Positions 1 through 10,495 of a stretch of DNA of 61,532 nt are shown here, in pieces; within the stretch, counting starts at the first letter, position 1; every line of letters starts with the position of its first letter. The translations under genes and the position numbers were made by a program. The stretch is from Thauera linaloolentis 47Lol = DSM 12138. GTDB taxonomy: Bacteria > Pseudomonadota > Gammaproteobacteria > Burkholderiales > Rhodocyclaceae. The notes beneath the pieces were generated by a model. That model had not been told where the DNA came from and did not search any database. It was given only the letters and a program-made list of their open reading frames with translations. The stretch spans positions 1-61,532 of the forward strand of contig NZ_AMXE01000013.1 of the NCBI RefSeq assembly GCF_000310205.1, given 5' to 3'.

Positions 1-1125
1 AGCCTGTCGGCGCTGGCCGCCAGCGCCGCCCGCAACGCCACGCGCCCGGCGCCCGTGGCGCCAGCGCCGCAGGCCGTCATCCGGCCGTTTTCGCCGCCGC
101 GCATCGAAACCGCCGATTTCGCGATGCGCGCCCGGCCCGCGCCGGCCGCGGCGGACGATTTCGGCAACGCCCGCATGCGCGAGCTGCAGGAAACCAATGC
201 CCGCCTCATGGAAGAACTGTCCGGCATTCGCGGCATGATCGAACGCCAGCTGGCGGGTTTCGCCTGGGGTGAAACCCGCCGCCAGGCGCCCGCCCGTGCA
301 GCCTTGGTGGGCGAACTCCTCGAAGCCGGATTCTCCGCCGCCCTGGCGCGCAAGCTGGCCGAGGCGGTGCCGGAGGACGCGAGCCGGCTCGAGGCGCGCG
401 AGGCCGCGGGCGCCGCGCTCGACCGCATGATGCGCGCCCACGCTTCGGACGACGATGTGATCGACCGCGGTGGCGTATACGCGCTGGTGGGGCCGACCGG
501 CGTCGGCAAGACCACCACCACGGCCAAGCTTGCCGCGCGCTGCGTGGTGCGCCATGGCGCGAGCCGGCTGGCGATGATCACGACCGACGGCTATCGCATC
601 GGCGCGCAGGAGCAACTGCGCATCTACGGCCGCATCCTGGGCGTGCCGGTGTTCTCGGTGCGCGACGCGGCCGACCTGCGTCAGACGCTCGCCGGCCTGC
701 GCAACAAGCACATGGTGCTGATCGACACCATGGGCATGAGCCAGCGCGACCGCATGGTGGCCGAGCAGGCATCCATGCTGGGCGGCGCCGGCGACGTCCG
801 CCGCCTGCTGCTGCTCAATGCCACGGTGCGCGGCGACACGCTCGACGACGTGGTGCGCGCCTATGCCGGGGCGGACCTCGCCGGCTGCATCTTCACCAAG
901 GTGGACGAGGCCGCGTCCCTGGCGCCGGCGCTCGACGTGGCGGTGCGCCACGGGCTCGACATCCGCTATCTGGCCAACGGCCAGCGCGTGCCCGAGGACC
1001 TGCACCTGCCCAACCGTGCCTATCTGCTGCACCGCGCGCTGCGCCAGCAGGGACCGGAATCGCCCTGGCACCTGGATGGCGACGAGGCGGGAATGATGCT
1101 GGCCGCGGCCGGCGGAGGCGCCTGA
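1..1125 (+). CDS. flhF: Flagellar SRP-type GTPase FlhF (5' end outside window)
   Basis: SRP-family GTPase that helps set the place and number of polar flagella and assists assembly of the export gate at the inner membrane. The frame is open from base 1, so the N-terminal basic region starts outside the window. Visible motifs are the P-loop GPTGVGKTTTTAKLAAR, the TTDGYRIGAQEQLRIYGRILGVP block typical of FlhF/Ffh/FtsY, the DTMGMSQRD switch region, FTKVDEA (guanine specificity) and the C-terminal NGQRVPEDL. It is followed on the same strand by an flhG-position gene and fliA, the usual flhF-flhG-fliA order. flhA and flhB, normally upstream, would lie left of the window. Confidence 0.95.
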   Translation, partial: SLSALAASAARNATRPAPVAPAPQAVIRPFSPPRIETADFAMRARPAPAAADDFGNARMRELQETNARLMEELSGIRGMIERQLAGFAWGETRRQAPARAALVGELLEAGFSAALARKLAEAVPEDASRLEAREAAGAALDRMMRAHASDDDVIDRGGVYALVGPTGVGKTTTTAKLAARCVVRHGASRLAMITTDGYRIGAQEQLRIYGRILGVPVFSVRDAADLRQTLAGLRNKHMVLIDTMGMSQRDRMVAEQASMLGGAGDVRRLLLLNATVRGDTLDDVVRAYAGADLAGCIFTKVDEAASLAPALDVAVRHGLDIRYLANGQRVPEDLHLPNRAYLLHRALRQQGPESPWHLDGDEAGMMLAAAGGGA

Positions 1126-1199
1126 GGTGAAACGCGCCCCGCGCCCATTGCGTTCAAGGAAGGCCGGCTTTGCCCGGCCGGCTCCAAAGGAGGCATGAC

Positions 1200-1994
1200 A
1201 TGCTGGACAGACGCGAAGACCAGGCGGCCGGGCTGCGACGCTTGTTCCGCCGTGCGCCTCCCCAGGTCGCGGCGCTGTATGCCTGCGGCCGCCACCGTGC
1301 GCACAACGCGGTGCTGGCGGCGCATCGCATCGCCGGCCATGCCGAACGGGTCCTGATCCTGGACGAAGCCGAAGGCGAAGCCGGGCTGGGCGCGGCGCTG
1401 CAACTGGCAGCGGGCCCCGATCTGCTGCAACTGCTCGATGGCCGCACCACGCTGGCCGAGGTGCTGCAGCCTGCGCCGGGCCTGCTCGGCCGGGTGCCGG
1501 CCGTTGCCGCAGCCCTTGCGCTGCCGCTGCTGGACGATGCCCGCCGAGCCTGCCTCGTCGAGGCCCTGCGCATCCTGCACCGCCATGCCAGCTTCGTGCT
1601 GGTGCACGCCGACGGCGAGACGGCCGGCCAGCCTTCGCCCTTCGCCGCCGCCGCGCCGCGCCGTCTGCTCGTGGCCGAAGCGAGCGCGAGCGGCGCCACC
1701 GAGGCCTACCGCACGATCAAGGCCCTGGCCGCGGCCGGGGCGGGGTCCGTGCATGTGGCGGTGTGCCGCGCCCGCAGCCGCGACGATGCATCGCGCTTCT
1801 TTTCCGGCCTGGATGCGCTCGTCCGCCGCCATGTCGGGCTGCCCCTGACCTGGCTGGGCGAGGCCGAGCGCGACGACCTCGCCGCGGCCCTGACGCAGTC
1901 GGACGCCGCCAGTGCGGCGCGTGCCGCCAGCGCCGCCTTCATGCGTCGGATCGCAGTGAGGGGTGCGGCGGTGAAACCTGTTCGGAGTGCCTGA
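1200..1994 (+). CDS. FlhG/FleN-position protein lacking the ParA/MinD P-loop
   Basis: A 264-residue protein in the slot between flhF and fliA, where FlhG (FleN/MinD-like ATPase, flagellar number control) normally sits. The ATG at 1200 is chosen because a near-perfect Shine-Dalgarno AAAGGAGG lies 6 bases upstream. The sequence is Ala/Leu/Arg-rich with alternating beta-alpha character (VLILDEAEGEAGLG, SFVLVHADGE, VHVAVCRARS), reminiscent of a MinD fold. I see no deviant Walker A (KGGVGKT-type) near the N-terminus and no clear Walker B. It is probably a degenerate FlhG relative that does not bind ATP in the usual way. The assignment rests mainly on position. Confidence 0.6.
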   Translation: MLDRREDQAAGLRRLFRRAPPQVAALYACGRHRAHNAVLAAHRIAGHAERVLILDEAEGEAGLGAALQLAAGPDLLQLLDGRTTLAEVLQPAPGLLGRVPAVAAALALPLLDDARRACLVEALRILHRHASFVLVHADGETAGQPSPFAAAAPRRLLVAEASASGATEAYRTIKALAAAGAGSVHVAVCRARSRDDASRFFSGLDALVRRHVGLPLTWLGEAERDDLAAALTQSDAASAARAASAAFMRRIAVRGAAVKPVRSA

Positions 1995-2119
1995 GCATGC
2001 AGGGCGGCGTGATGCATCCTGCTGGTAATGCGTACGACAGTGCGGGAGAATGCCGGCAATCCACTCCCAATCCAGGTATGCGGGCCGGATCGCGCCGCAA
2101 GAAAATACAGGCCCAATGG

Positions 2120-2887
2120 ATGTACGACGCCCAAGGTAACCTCGACAAGGCCCATCTGGTCGAAGCCTATGCGCCGCTGGTCAAGCGCATCGCCTATCAG
2201 CTCATGGCCAGGCTGCCGGCCAGCGTCGAGGTCGACGACCTGATCCAGAACGGCATGATGGGCCTGCTCGATGCCATCGGCCGCTACGAGGACGGGCTCG
2301 GCGCGCAGTTCGAAACCTATGCCGTGCAGCGCGTCCGTGGCGCCATGCTCGACGGCCTGCGCGACAACGACTGGCTGCCGCGCAGCCTGCGGCGCGACAT
2401 GCGCCGTATCGAGTCCGCCATCCACATGCTGGAACAGGAATACGGGCGGGCGCCGAGCGAAGGCGAACTCGCCGATGCGCTCGGCGTGCCGCTGGCTGAA
2501 TACCAGCACATGCTGCAGGAGGCGCGCGGGCACCAGCTCGTGTATTTCGAGGATTTCGGCCGCGAACAGGACGACGATTTCCTCGAACGGCATCTCGCGC
2601 AGCAGGATGCCAACCCGCTCGATTTGCTGGCGGATGCCGACATGCGGCGGCGCCTGGTATCGGCCATTGAGGTGCTGCCCGAGCGCGAGCAGATGGTGAT
2701 GGCGCTCTACTACGACGAAGAACTGAACCTGCGCGAGATCGGCGCCGTCCTTGGCGTGACCGAGTCGCGCGTGTGCCAGCTCCACAGCCAGGCGGTGGCG
2801 CGGCTGCGCTCCTCGGTGCTCGGCGGCGAGGCCCCGGTGCCCGCGCGGCGCGGCCGTCCGCCCAAGAAGCCGCAACAGCAGGGTTGA
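2120..2887 (+). CDS. fliA: Flagellar sigma factor FliA (sigma28)
   Basis: RNA polymerase sigma factor for late flagellar, motility and chemotaxis genes; held inactive by FlgM until the hook is complete. The 255-residue product has region 2 (YAPLVKRIAYQLMARLPASVEVDDLIQNG..., about residues 15-90), region 3, and region 4 (LPEREQMVMALYYDEELNLREIGAVLGVTESRVCQLHSQ, about 175-235). The frame is open far upstream. I place the start at the ATG giving MYDAQGNLDKAH because this matches the N-terminal length of known FliA proteins; the upstream RBS is weak and an ATG at 2078 is an alternative. A FliA-type promoter is visible in front of flgM in this window. Confidence 0.95.
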   Translation: MYDAQGNLDKAHLVEAYAPLVKRIAYQLMARLPASVEVDDLIQNGMMGLLDAIGRYEDGLGAQFETYAVQRVRGAMLDGLRDNDWLPRSLRRDMRRIESAIHMLEQEYGRAPSEGELADALGVPLAEYQHMLQEARGHQLVYFEDFGREQDDDFLERHLAQQDANPLDLLADADMRRRLVSAIEVLPEREQMVMALYYDEELNLREIGAVLGVTESRVCQLHSQAVARLRSSVLGGEAPVPARRGRPPKKPQQQG

Positions 2888-2920
2888 GGTTCGCGATGAA
2901 CATGCCCGGACTGGATCGCC

Positions 2921-3661
2921 ATGGATAGGATCAGTGTCTTCGGCCTCGTGCTCGGCTTTGCCGCGATCCTGGGCGGGCAGGTGCTCGAAGGGGGGCACGT
3001 GTCCTCGCTGGTGCAGCCGACTGCCTTTTTCATCGTCATCGGCGGCACGCTGGGCGCGGTCATGCTGCAGAGTCCGCTGCGCACCTTCGTCGACGGCGTG
3101 CGCATGGCGCGCTGGGTGTTCGTGCCGCCCGTGACCAGCCCGGCGCGCATGATCGAGCAGGTCGCCAACTGGGGCCAGATCGCACGCAAGGATGGCCTGC
3201 TGGTACTGGAGAACCATGTCGGCAATCTGCGCGACCCTTTCATGCGCAAGGGCCTCCAATTGCTGGTCGACGGGGTGGATCCGGTCCGGCTGCGCGAGGT
3301 GCTCGAAGTGGAGATCGACGCCTGGGAAGCGCAGATGCGGCAATCGACCAAGATCTGGGAGGCGGCCGGCGGCTATGCGCCCACGATCGGCATCCTCGGC
3401 GCGGTGATGGGGCTGATCCACGTCATGGAGAACCTGTCCGACCCTTCCCGGCTGGGGGCGGGCATCGCCGTGGCCTTCGTCGCCACCATCTACGGCGTGG
3501 GCTTCGCCAACCTCGTCTTCCTGCCGATCGCCAAGAAGCTGGCGGCGCAGATCGGCGTGCTGGTGACGCAGCGCGAGATGTTCGTCGACGGCATCGTCGG
3601 CATCGCCAACGGCGAGAATCCGCGCATCATCGCCAGCCGCATGCAGGGCTACGTGGTGTGA
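2921..3661 (+). CDS. motC: Flagellar stator protein MotC (MotA family)
   Basis: Proton-channel stator subunit that couples ion flow to torque on the FliG ring. The 246-residue length and sequence fit the MotC/PomA-like branch rather than E. coli MotA. Four membrane segments lie near residues 7-25, 33-51, 146-165 and 178-200, with a cytoplasmic loop between the second and third. The GYAPTIGILGAVMGLIHVMENL stretch is the conserved third-helix region holding the proline and glycine residues typical of the family. It ends at a TGA 23 bases before the motD start, so the two are a translationally close pair behind fliA, as in pseudomonads. Confidence 0.93.
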   Translation: MDRISVFGLVLGFAAILGGQVLEGGHVSSLVQPTAFFIVIGGTLGAVMLQSPLRTFVDGVRMARWVFVPPVTSPARMIEQVANWGQIARKDGLLVLENHVGNLRDPFMRKGLQLLVDGVDPVRLREVLEVEIDAWEAQMRQSTKIWEAAGGYAPTIGILGAVMGLIHVMENLSDPSRLGAGIAVAFVATIYGVGFANLVFLPIAKKLAAQIGVLVTQREMFVDGIVGIANGENPRIIASRMQGYVV

Positions 3662-3684
3662 GCCACGCCGGCCGGGACCGAGCC

Positions 3685-4566
3685 ATGGCACGCAGACGCA
3701 AGCAGGTGGAAGAGCACGAGAACCACGAACGCTGGCTCGTTTCCTATGCCGACTTCATCACCCTGCTGTTCGCGTTCTTCGTCGTCATGTACTCGCTGTC
3801 CTCGATCAACGAGGGCAAGTATCGCGTGCTGTCGGATTCCATCGTGCAGGCCTTCCGCAGCCTCAGCATCAAGGACAACGGCGAGCAGCTCATCGTGCCG
3901 CCGGTGGCGATGGCGCCGGTCGTCCGGCCCGCGCCGCCCGCCAATACCCAGTTACAGGAGGCGGCCGAGGCCCGCCGCAAGCAGACCGCCGCGCAGATGC
4001 ACAACATGGCGGAGGAAATCCGGCGCGTGATGGGCGCGCTTGCGCAGACCGGCGAGGTCAACGTGTCCGAAGGCGCGTTCGGCATCAGCATCGAGATCAA
4101 CGCCGCGCTGCTGTTCGCGCCCGGCGATGCCGCGCTGGGGACGGCTGCCGCCGATGCGCTGCGTGCGGTGGCGCAGGTGCTGGCGGCATCGGTGTTCCCG
4201 ATCACCATCGAGGGCCACACCGACACCATGCCGATCAACACCTGGCGCTTTCCGTCGAACTGGGAACTGTCCGCCGTACGCGCATCGACGGTGGCGCGGC
4301 TGTTCATCGACAGCGGGGTGCGGCCCGACCGCCTGACTGCCGCCGGCTATGCCGACCAGCGCCCCGTGGCGGACAACGCCAGTGAGGAGGGCCGGCGGCG
4401 CAACCGGCGCGTTACCATCCTGCTGGAGTCGCGCGATGCCGAGCCGGCGCCGGTCGGGCCGTCGCGTATCGCGCCCAACGACCCCATCCGCTCGATCCTG
4501 CCGGAGCCCCCGCCGGCGGTTGAAGCCGGGCAAGCGCCGGAAGCCGCACCGGAAGCAAGCCCGTAG
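3685..4566 (+). CDS. motD: Flagellar stator protein MotD (MotB family)
   Basis: Peptidoglycan-anchoring stator partner of MotC. The N-terminus MARRRKQVEEHENHERW is followed by a single membrane helix (SYADFITLLFAFFVVMYS), whose Asp23 is the expected proton-binding residue. A proline-rich linker and a C-terminal OmpA/MotB peptidoglycan-binding domain follow (about residues 140-265; ITIEGHTDTMPI, ELSAVRASTVARLFIDSGV, GRRRNRRVTILLE). I choose the ATG at 3685, which matches family N-termini; an in-frame GTG at 3658 overlaps the motC stop and would add nine residues. The gene converges on parC. Confidence 0.93.
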   Translation: MARRRKQVEEHENHERWLVSYADFITLLFAFFVVMYSLSSINEGKYRVLSDSIVQAFRSLSIKDNGEQLIVPPVAMAPVVRPAPPANTQLQEAAEARRKQTAAQMHNMAEEIRRVMGALAQTGEVNVSEGAFGISIEINAALLFAPGDAALGTAAADALRAVAQVLAASVFPITIEGHTDTMPINTWRFPSNWELSAVRASTVARLFIDSGVRPDRLTAAGYADQRPVADNASEEGRRRNRRVTILLESRDAEPAPVGPSRIAPNDPIRSILPEPPPAVEAGQAPEAAPEASP

Positions 4567-4574
4567 GGGAGCGG

Positions 4575-4613
4575 CCCGCCGGGCGCGCAGGGCCGGGCGG
4601 GTTTCCGCTTTTC
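4575..4613. terminator. Possible bidirectional terminator between motD and parC
   Basis: A GC-rich inverted repeat (CCCGCC at 4575-4580 pairing with GGCGGG at 4596-4601, 15-nt loop) is followed on the plus strand by TTT and, a few bases later, TTTT. It lies in the 48-bp gap between two convergent genes. The stem is short and the U-tract interrupted, so this is a weak call. Confidence 0.35.
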
Positions 4614-4614
4614 G

Positions 4615-7023
<2,409 letters not shown>

Positions 7024-7206
7024 TGGCGTTGAAGCGGCATCCGGAGGCGGAGCCGCTACGGCTGCGAAAAGGGGGCGATCTTACCCCGAGCGTGCAATCA
7101 GAGGCGAGCCGGTGACCAGGCGTGCGGGAACACGTCAACCAGGCGAGGGGCGCGGGCGGCGGGCAGGCTCATGTAAACGTCCTGGCCCATGGGATGGAAG
7201 GCGCGC

Positions 7207-8181
7207 TCACTCCGCCAGGCGTAGCTGGTGGACCAGTTCGGCCGTGCTGCCGATCGCCAGCTTGCGGTACACCGCCTGCATCTGGTTGCGCACCGTGGAC
7301 AGCGAGCGGTCGAGCTGGCGGGCGATCTCCTTCTGGCTCAGGCCCTTGGCGGCAAGGGCGGCGACCGCGCGTTCGCGTGGGCTGAGTGCGTCGGCCGGGC
7401 AGCGCGGCCGGGCGCGCAGGAACAGCAGGCCGTGCTCGCTGCGGGCGGTGATCACGATGTGCCGGCCGTCGTAGCGGGCTTCTCCGCGCTGGACGCGTTC
7501 CAGCACGGCGGCCGGCAGGTGCTGCCAGGACGGTGAGGTCCATTCTGCGCGCAGCATGTCCTCGAATGTGGGGTCGCGCTGGCAATAGGTACCGGCCGGG
7601 GTGCAGATGGCGTGGCCAGCCCCGGCCAGGTGTGTGGCGTACAGCGTGTGCCGATGCATGCCGTGGTTGATGAACAGCGCCTGAAGGACATGCGGCGAGA
7701 GCAGGGCGAGCAGCGCGCATTCCCGGTCGGTGCAGCGGGCCGACTCGTCCGCCCGGAACAGCGACAGCCAGTGAAAGAAGCCGGTGGAGGGGTTGCCGTC
7801 GGCGCTGATGAAGAAATTGGCCTGCTCGAAGCGGCGGCCGTACTCGCGCAGCGGTGCCTGCTCGCGTTTGCCGAACCAGCTTGGCGCATGGAAACCCCGC
7901 ACCCCCCGTGGATTGCGGGTGAGCTCGGCGGCCGCGGTGTCGAGATGGCGGATGGCCTGATAGCTCTCCAGCATCTCTTGTGGTTGCTCGTGCAGATGGA
8001 TGACCTCGATGTCCAGCCCCGATGCGGTCTGCGTACCGGCGCCCCACATGGCGGAATCGAAGGGCAGGGCCTGCTTCAGCAAGGCCAGGGTGGCATCCTG
8101 GAACTGATCTATCGGGTACGCGTGAGCCAGGCCGTACAGGCGCAGCAGCAGTACGCTCAACTCGGTCGACGAGGGGGGCAT
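7207..8181 (-). CDS. LuxR-family transcriptional regulator (LuxR solo)
   Basis: A 324-residue DNA-binding regulator. The C-terminal 60 residues form a LuxR/GerE helix-turn-helix (LSPRERAVAALAAKGLSQKEIARQLDRSLSTVRNQMQAVYRKL). The N-terminal 250 residues lack the Trp/Tyr/Asp pattern of acyl-homoserine-lactone pockets; they look like the GAF-like sensor of a larger LuxR class and hold no receiver Asp motif. No luxI-type gene is present. It heads a 10-kb island and is divergent from an Rhs-like gene; a perfect 20-bp palindrome lies in the region between them. Two related palindromes precede the other island operons, so this is the likely regulator of the island. Its ligand is unknown. Confidence 0.85.
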   Translation of the reverse strand: MPPSSTELSVLLLRLYGLAHAYPIDQFQDATLALLKQALPFDSAMWGAGTQTASGLDIEVIHLHEQPQEMLESYQAIRHLDTAAAELTRNPRGVRGFHAPSWFGKREQAPLREYGRRFEQANFFISADGNPSTGFFHWLSLFRADESARCTDRECALLALLSPHVLQALFINHGMHRHTLYATHLAGAGHAICTPAGTYCQRDPTFEDMLRAEWTSPSWQHLPAAVLERVQRGEARYDGRHIVITARSEHGLLFLRARPRCPADALSPRERAVAALAAKGLSQKEIARQLDRSLSTVRNQMQAVYRKLAIGSTAELVHQLRLAE

Positions 8182-8239
8182 GTCGCAAGGGCTTCCGTAT
8201 CGCTAGTGAGAATATTCTACACAGCTGCCGGAGGCTGCC

Positions 8240-8261
8240 GGCCGGCACTCCCGGGCCGGCC
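8240..8261. repeat. GC-rich inverted repeat upstream of the LuxR-type gene
   Basis: GGCCGGC and GCCGGCC form seven-base arms around an 8-nt loop, about 60-80 bases upstream of the regulator's start codon. It may be a leader hairpin or a protein-binding site; nothing decides between them. Confidence 0.35.
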
Positions 8262-8370
8262 GATGATTCAGCGGTGCAGCAGCAGGAAGAGCCGCAGCGC
8301 AAGCTGGCGGGGCAACAAGCTGGGCAGATCGATCGGGCAACTGCGTTTGAGCTGGGGAAGCCGACGCCCG

Positions 8371-8417
8371 AATGATGCATATGCATCATTGAGTGAGGTG
8401 GGTCAGTGCGACACAAT
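8371..8417 (+). promoter_or_regulatory. LuxR-box-like palindrome 1 with -10 element
   Basis: AATGATGCATATGCATCATT (8371-8390) is a perfect 20-bp palindrome, the length and symmetry of LuxR-type boxes. A -10-like CACAAT lies at 8412-8417, 21 bases after the box, so the box would be centred near -42, the class II activator position. The downstream gene starts at 8476. Two further copies of the motif, at 16188 and 17195, have the same arrangement. Binding by the adjacent LuxR-type protein is inferred. Confidence 0.75.
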
Positions 8418-8475
8418 CTGCCGGTGGTTTTGTCGATATCTCAGGATTTGTGCAAGCAGAAGGGAAACACACATC

Positions 8476-9156
8476 GTGAAACTGGAAAAGCAGGGATTCG
8501 CCGCGATACTGCTCATGCCTCTGGTGGCGATGGCCGGCGTCGCTTTGCAGAGCGGCGATGCGCTCCCCGTGCTGCATGCTGCTGGCGAACCGCGCCTGCG
8601 GGCGCAGACGTTCGTCCGGACGGAGGTGGAAGCGGTCACGGTGCCTGGTACCGGTACCGTGACCGTCGAGGAAGGGCGCAGCGGGCGGGTCATCTGCGAT
8701 GAACGAGGGCGCATCGTCCGCAAGATCGATGCGGCGGGCCATGTCACCGAACTGATCCATCATCCGCATACCGGCAAGCTCATCCTGATCTTAGATCAGC
8801 GTCTCGGCACGGCGCTTGTTTACCACTACGACGATGATGGCAAGCTGATTCGCGCGCAAGATGCGAACGGTCGCCAGTTCAGGTTCGACTATGGCAGGAC
8901 CGCCAGTGTCCAGCGCCTGGTCGTGACCGGCGGGGAAGGGGTACCGCGTCGCGAGCTTGCGTTCAAATATGGTCCTCACGGCAAGCCGGTGGAAATCCGG
9001 CTCGCGGGCGTGGGCAGGATCGACATGGAATATGACCGGGATGGCGAAATCAGTCGCGTCAGTTCGAGCAAGGGGGCCGAATTGACGCTCCAGGTCATGG
9101 AAACGTTCCGCCATTTCCTTGCCGTGGTGCGGGCTGCTCAAACAGGAATTGAATGA
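8476..9156 (+). CDS. Exported YD/Rhs-repeat-like protein
   Basis: A 226-residue protein with a signal-like N-terminus (MKLEKQGFAAILLMPLVAMAGVA) and two to three degenerate YD/Rhs-type repeats: ICDERGRIVRKIDAAGHVTEL, VYHYDDDGKLIRAQDANGRQF and MEYDRDGEISRVSSSKG. The GTG at 8476 is used because the signal-like segment begins there; an AGAAGGGA stretch lies about a dozen bases upstream. It is far shorter than Rhs/YD toxins, and I see no core PxxxxDPxG motif or C-terminal toxin, so it is more likely a small beta-rich secreted protein than an Rhs effector. It lies directly downstream of LuxR-box-like palindrome 1 and 39 bases before another exported-protein gene. Confidence 0.65.
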   Translation: MKLEKQGFAAILLMPLVAMAGVALQSGDALPVLHAAGEPRLRAQTFVRTEVEAVTVPGTGTVTVEEGRSGRVICDERGRIVRKIDAAGHVTELIHHPHTGKLILILDQRLGTALVYHYDDDGKLIRAQDANGRQFRFDYGRTASVQRLVVTGGEGVPRRELAFKYGPHGKPVEIRLAGVGRIDMEYDRDGEISRVSSSKGAELTLQVMETFRHFLAVVRAAQTGIE

Positions 9157-9195
9157 CGCCTGTCCTTGACGGCGCCTTGCTTCGCAGGAGACATC

Positions 9196-9516
9196 ATGTC
9201 GCTCATCCCGGTCAATCGTCTGTGCATGTTCATCCTGTTGCTTGGCATGATCTGCCCGGGCGTCGCCGATGCGCAATCCCGCTCGCAGTCGCTGTACGCT
9301 TCATGCATGAACGATGCGCGAAAATTGAACGCCGACTGCCGTAAGAGCAATACTTCGCGTGTGTGCAACAGCAACTACCGTCGCAACCAGGACACCTGCT
9401 GGAAATCGTTCATGAATCATGGCAGCAGGGATGCCTACTATGGCGGCAATCCGCCGCGCTACGAACCGGTGCCGATTCCGCGCCGACCGACCTACCTTCT
9501 GCCCGGCAGCCGGTGA
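9196..9516 (+). CDS. Small Cys-containing exported protein
   Basis: A 106-residue protein of unknown function. The ATG at 9196 follows AGGAG at a 5-base spacing. It gives a signal peptide (MSLIPVNRLCMFILLLGMICPGVADAQ) likely cut after ADA. The mature part is short and basic, with four cysteines (SCMNDARKLNADCRKSN, VCNSNYRRNQDTCWKSF) spaced like two helical CX9-10C hairpins, and a Tyr/Pro-rich tail. It is probably co-transcribed with the Rhs-like gene from box 1 and converges on the membrane-protein gene ending at 9531. Confidence 0.6.
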   Translation: MSLIPVNRLCMFILLLGMICPGVADAQSRSQSLYASCMNDARKLNADCRKSNTSRVCNSNYRRNQDTCWKSFMNHGSRDAYYGGNPPRYEPVPIPRRPTYLLPGSR

Positions 9517-9530
9517 TTCAGTCGAGTTCT

Positions 9531-10469
9531 TCACCGTTTCTGTCGACGCTTGAGGGCGGGGGGCCGGCTCAGCCAGGCCATCAGCAGCACCGGCCATTCC
9601 AGCCAGGCGTGGATGCCGGCGGCCACCGCGTACAACTGGCGTGCGCTGGCATGGTCGGCGGCGTAGTAGGCCGTCATCAACGCCGCTGCTGCCCACGTCG
9701 CCAGTTGCAAGCCGCGCGGCAGTACCGGCTGGCCGCTGCGCCGCTGCTCGGCACGGGGCAGCAGCACGATCACGCAGTAGTAATGCAGGCACTGCGCCAG
9801 CACAATCGCCGACAGCACTGCCGAATGCTGCACGCCGCCCCACTGCGGCGGCCATTGCGCCTCCAGCAGCGGCATCTGCATACCCAGCGCCGGGGGCAGG
9901 AACGCCCCGCTCCAGCCGCTGAACGCCACCAGCAGCGGCAGCAGAAACAGGCCGGACACCGCCCAGGCCAGGGCGCGGACGGCAGGGCTGCGCGGCTGTT
10001 CGCGGCGCATGTCCCACACCATCGCCAGCGGGGTGAAGTTGTGCAGCACGGCCAGCACCAGCAAGGCGTGCAGCACGTCGCCGCGCTCCAGCAGCAGCCA
10101 CACCGCCAGTGCCGCCGCCAGCCCGGCCAGCCGCACCCGCCACCCCGCGCCCGCTGGCGCAGCGGCCACGATCAGGCCCAGCGCCAGCAAGGACAGCAAA
10201 TCCACAATCTGCCCCAAGGTGGCCGAATAGGTATCCACCCACACCGCCCCCCGCACCACCGCCTGCGCCAGCAGCACCGCCCACAAGGCCAGCCACCACG
10301 CCCACGGCCAGCGCCCGGCATAGCGGCTGCGCAAAAAGCCCATCTCCCACACCACATGCGGCAGGCCGAACACGGCCAGCGCCGCCAGATACAGCGGCAA
10401 AGGCAGCCACAAAGCACCCAGCAGCATCGCGCCCACGGCCAGCACATGCCAAACGGCAGGCCGGGCCAT
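9531..10469 (-). CDS. Polytopic membrane protein with conserved-looking histidines
   Basis: About 312 residues with seven to nine hydrophobic segments. Histidines sit in or beside membrane segments: FGLPHVVWEMGF, LERGDVLHALLVLAVLHNF, QCLHYYCVIVLL and AGIHAWLEWPVLL. This pattern resembles membrane di-iron or carotenoid-oxygenase-like (Brp/Blh) proteins, but I cannot assign it to that family. The ATG at 10469 is the conservative start; in-frame GTG codons near 10505 overlap the preceding stop and would add about 12 hydrophobic residues. It is the last gene of the eight-gene minus-strand unit that follows palindrome 2 and pairs with the 105-residue membrane protein upstream. Confidence 0.6.
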   Translation of the reverse strand: MARPAVWHVLAVGAMLLGALWLPLPLYLAALAVFGLPHVVWEMGFLRSRYAGRWPWAWWLALWAVLLAQAVVRGAVWVDTYSATLGQIVDLLSLLALGLIVAAAPAGAGWRVRLAGLAAALAVWLLLERGDVLHALLVLAVLHNFTPLAMVWDMRREQPRSPAVRALAWAVSGLFLLPLLVAFSGWSGAFLPPALGMQMPLLEAQWPPQWGGVQHSAVLSAIVLAQCLHYYCVIVLLPRAEQRRSGQPVLPRGLQLATWAAAALMTAYYAADHASARQLYAVAAGIHAWLEWPVLLMAWLSRPPALKRRQKR

Positions 10470-10495
10470 GGCAACCCCAGCCGCCAGCGCCGCCG

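Noticed and set aside
7110-7200. 30-codon minus-strand ORF (MGQDVYMSLPAARAPR...) between the LuxR-type gene and parC
   Set aside because: Has an ATG but no clear ribosome binding site or recognisable feature; could be chance in this GC-rich leader.
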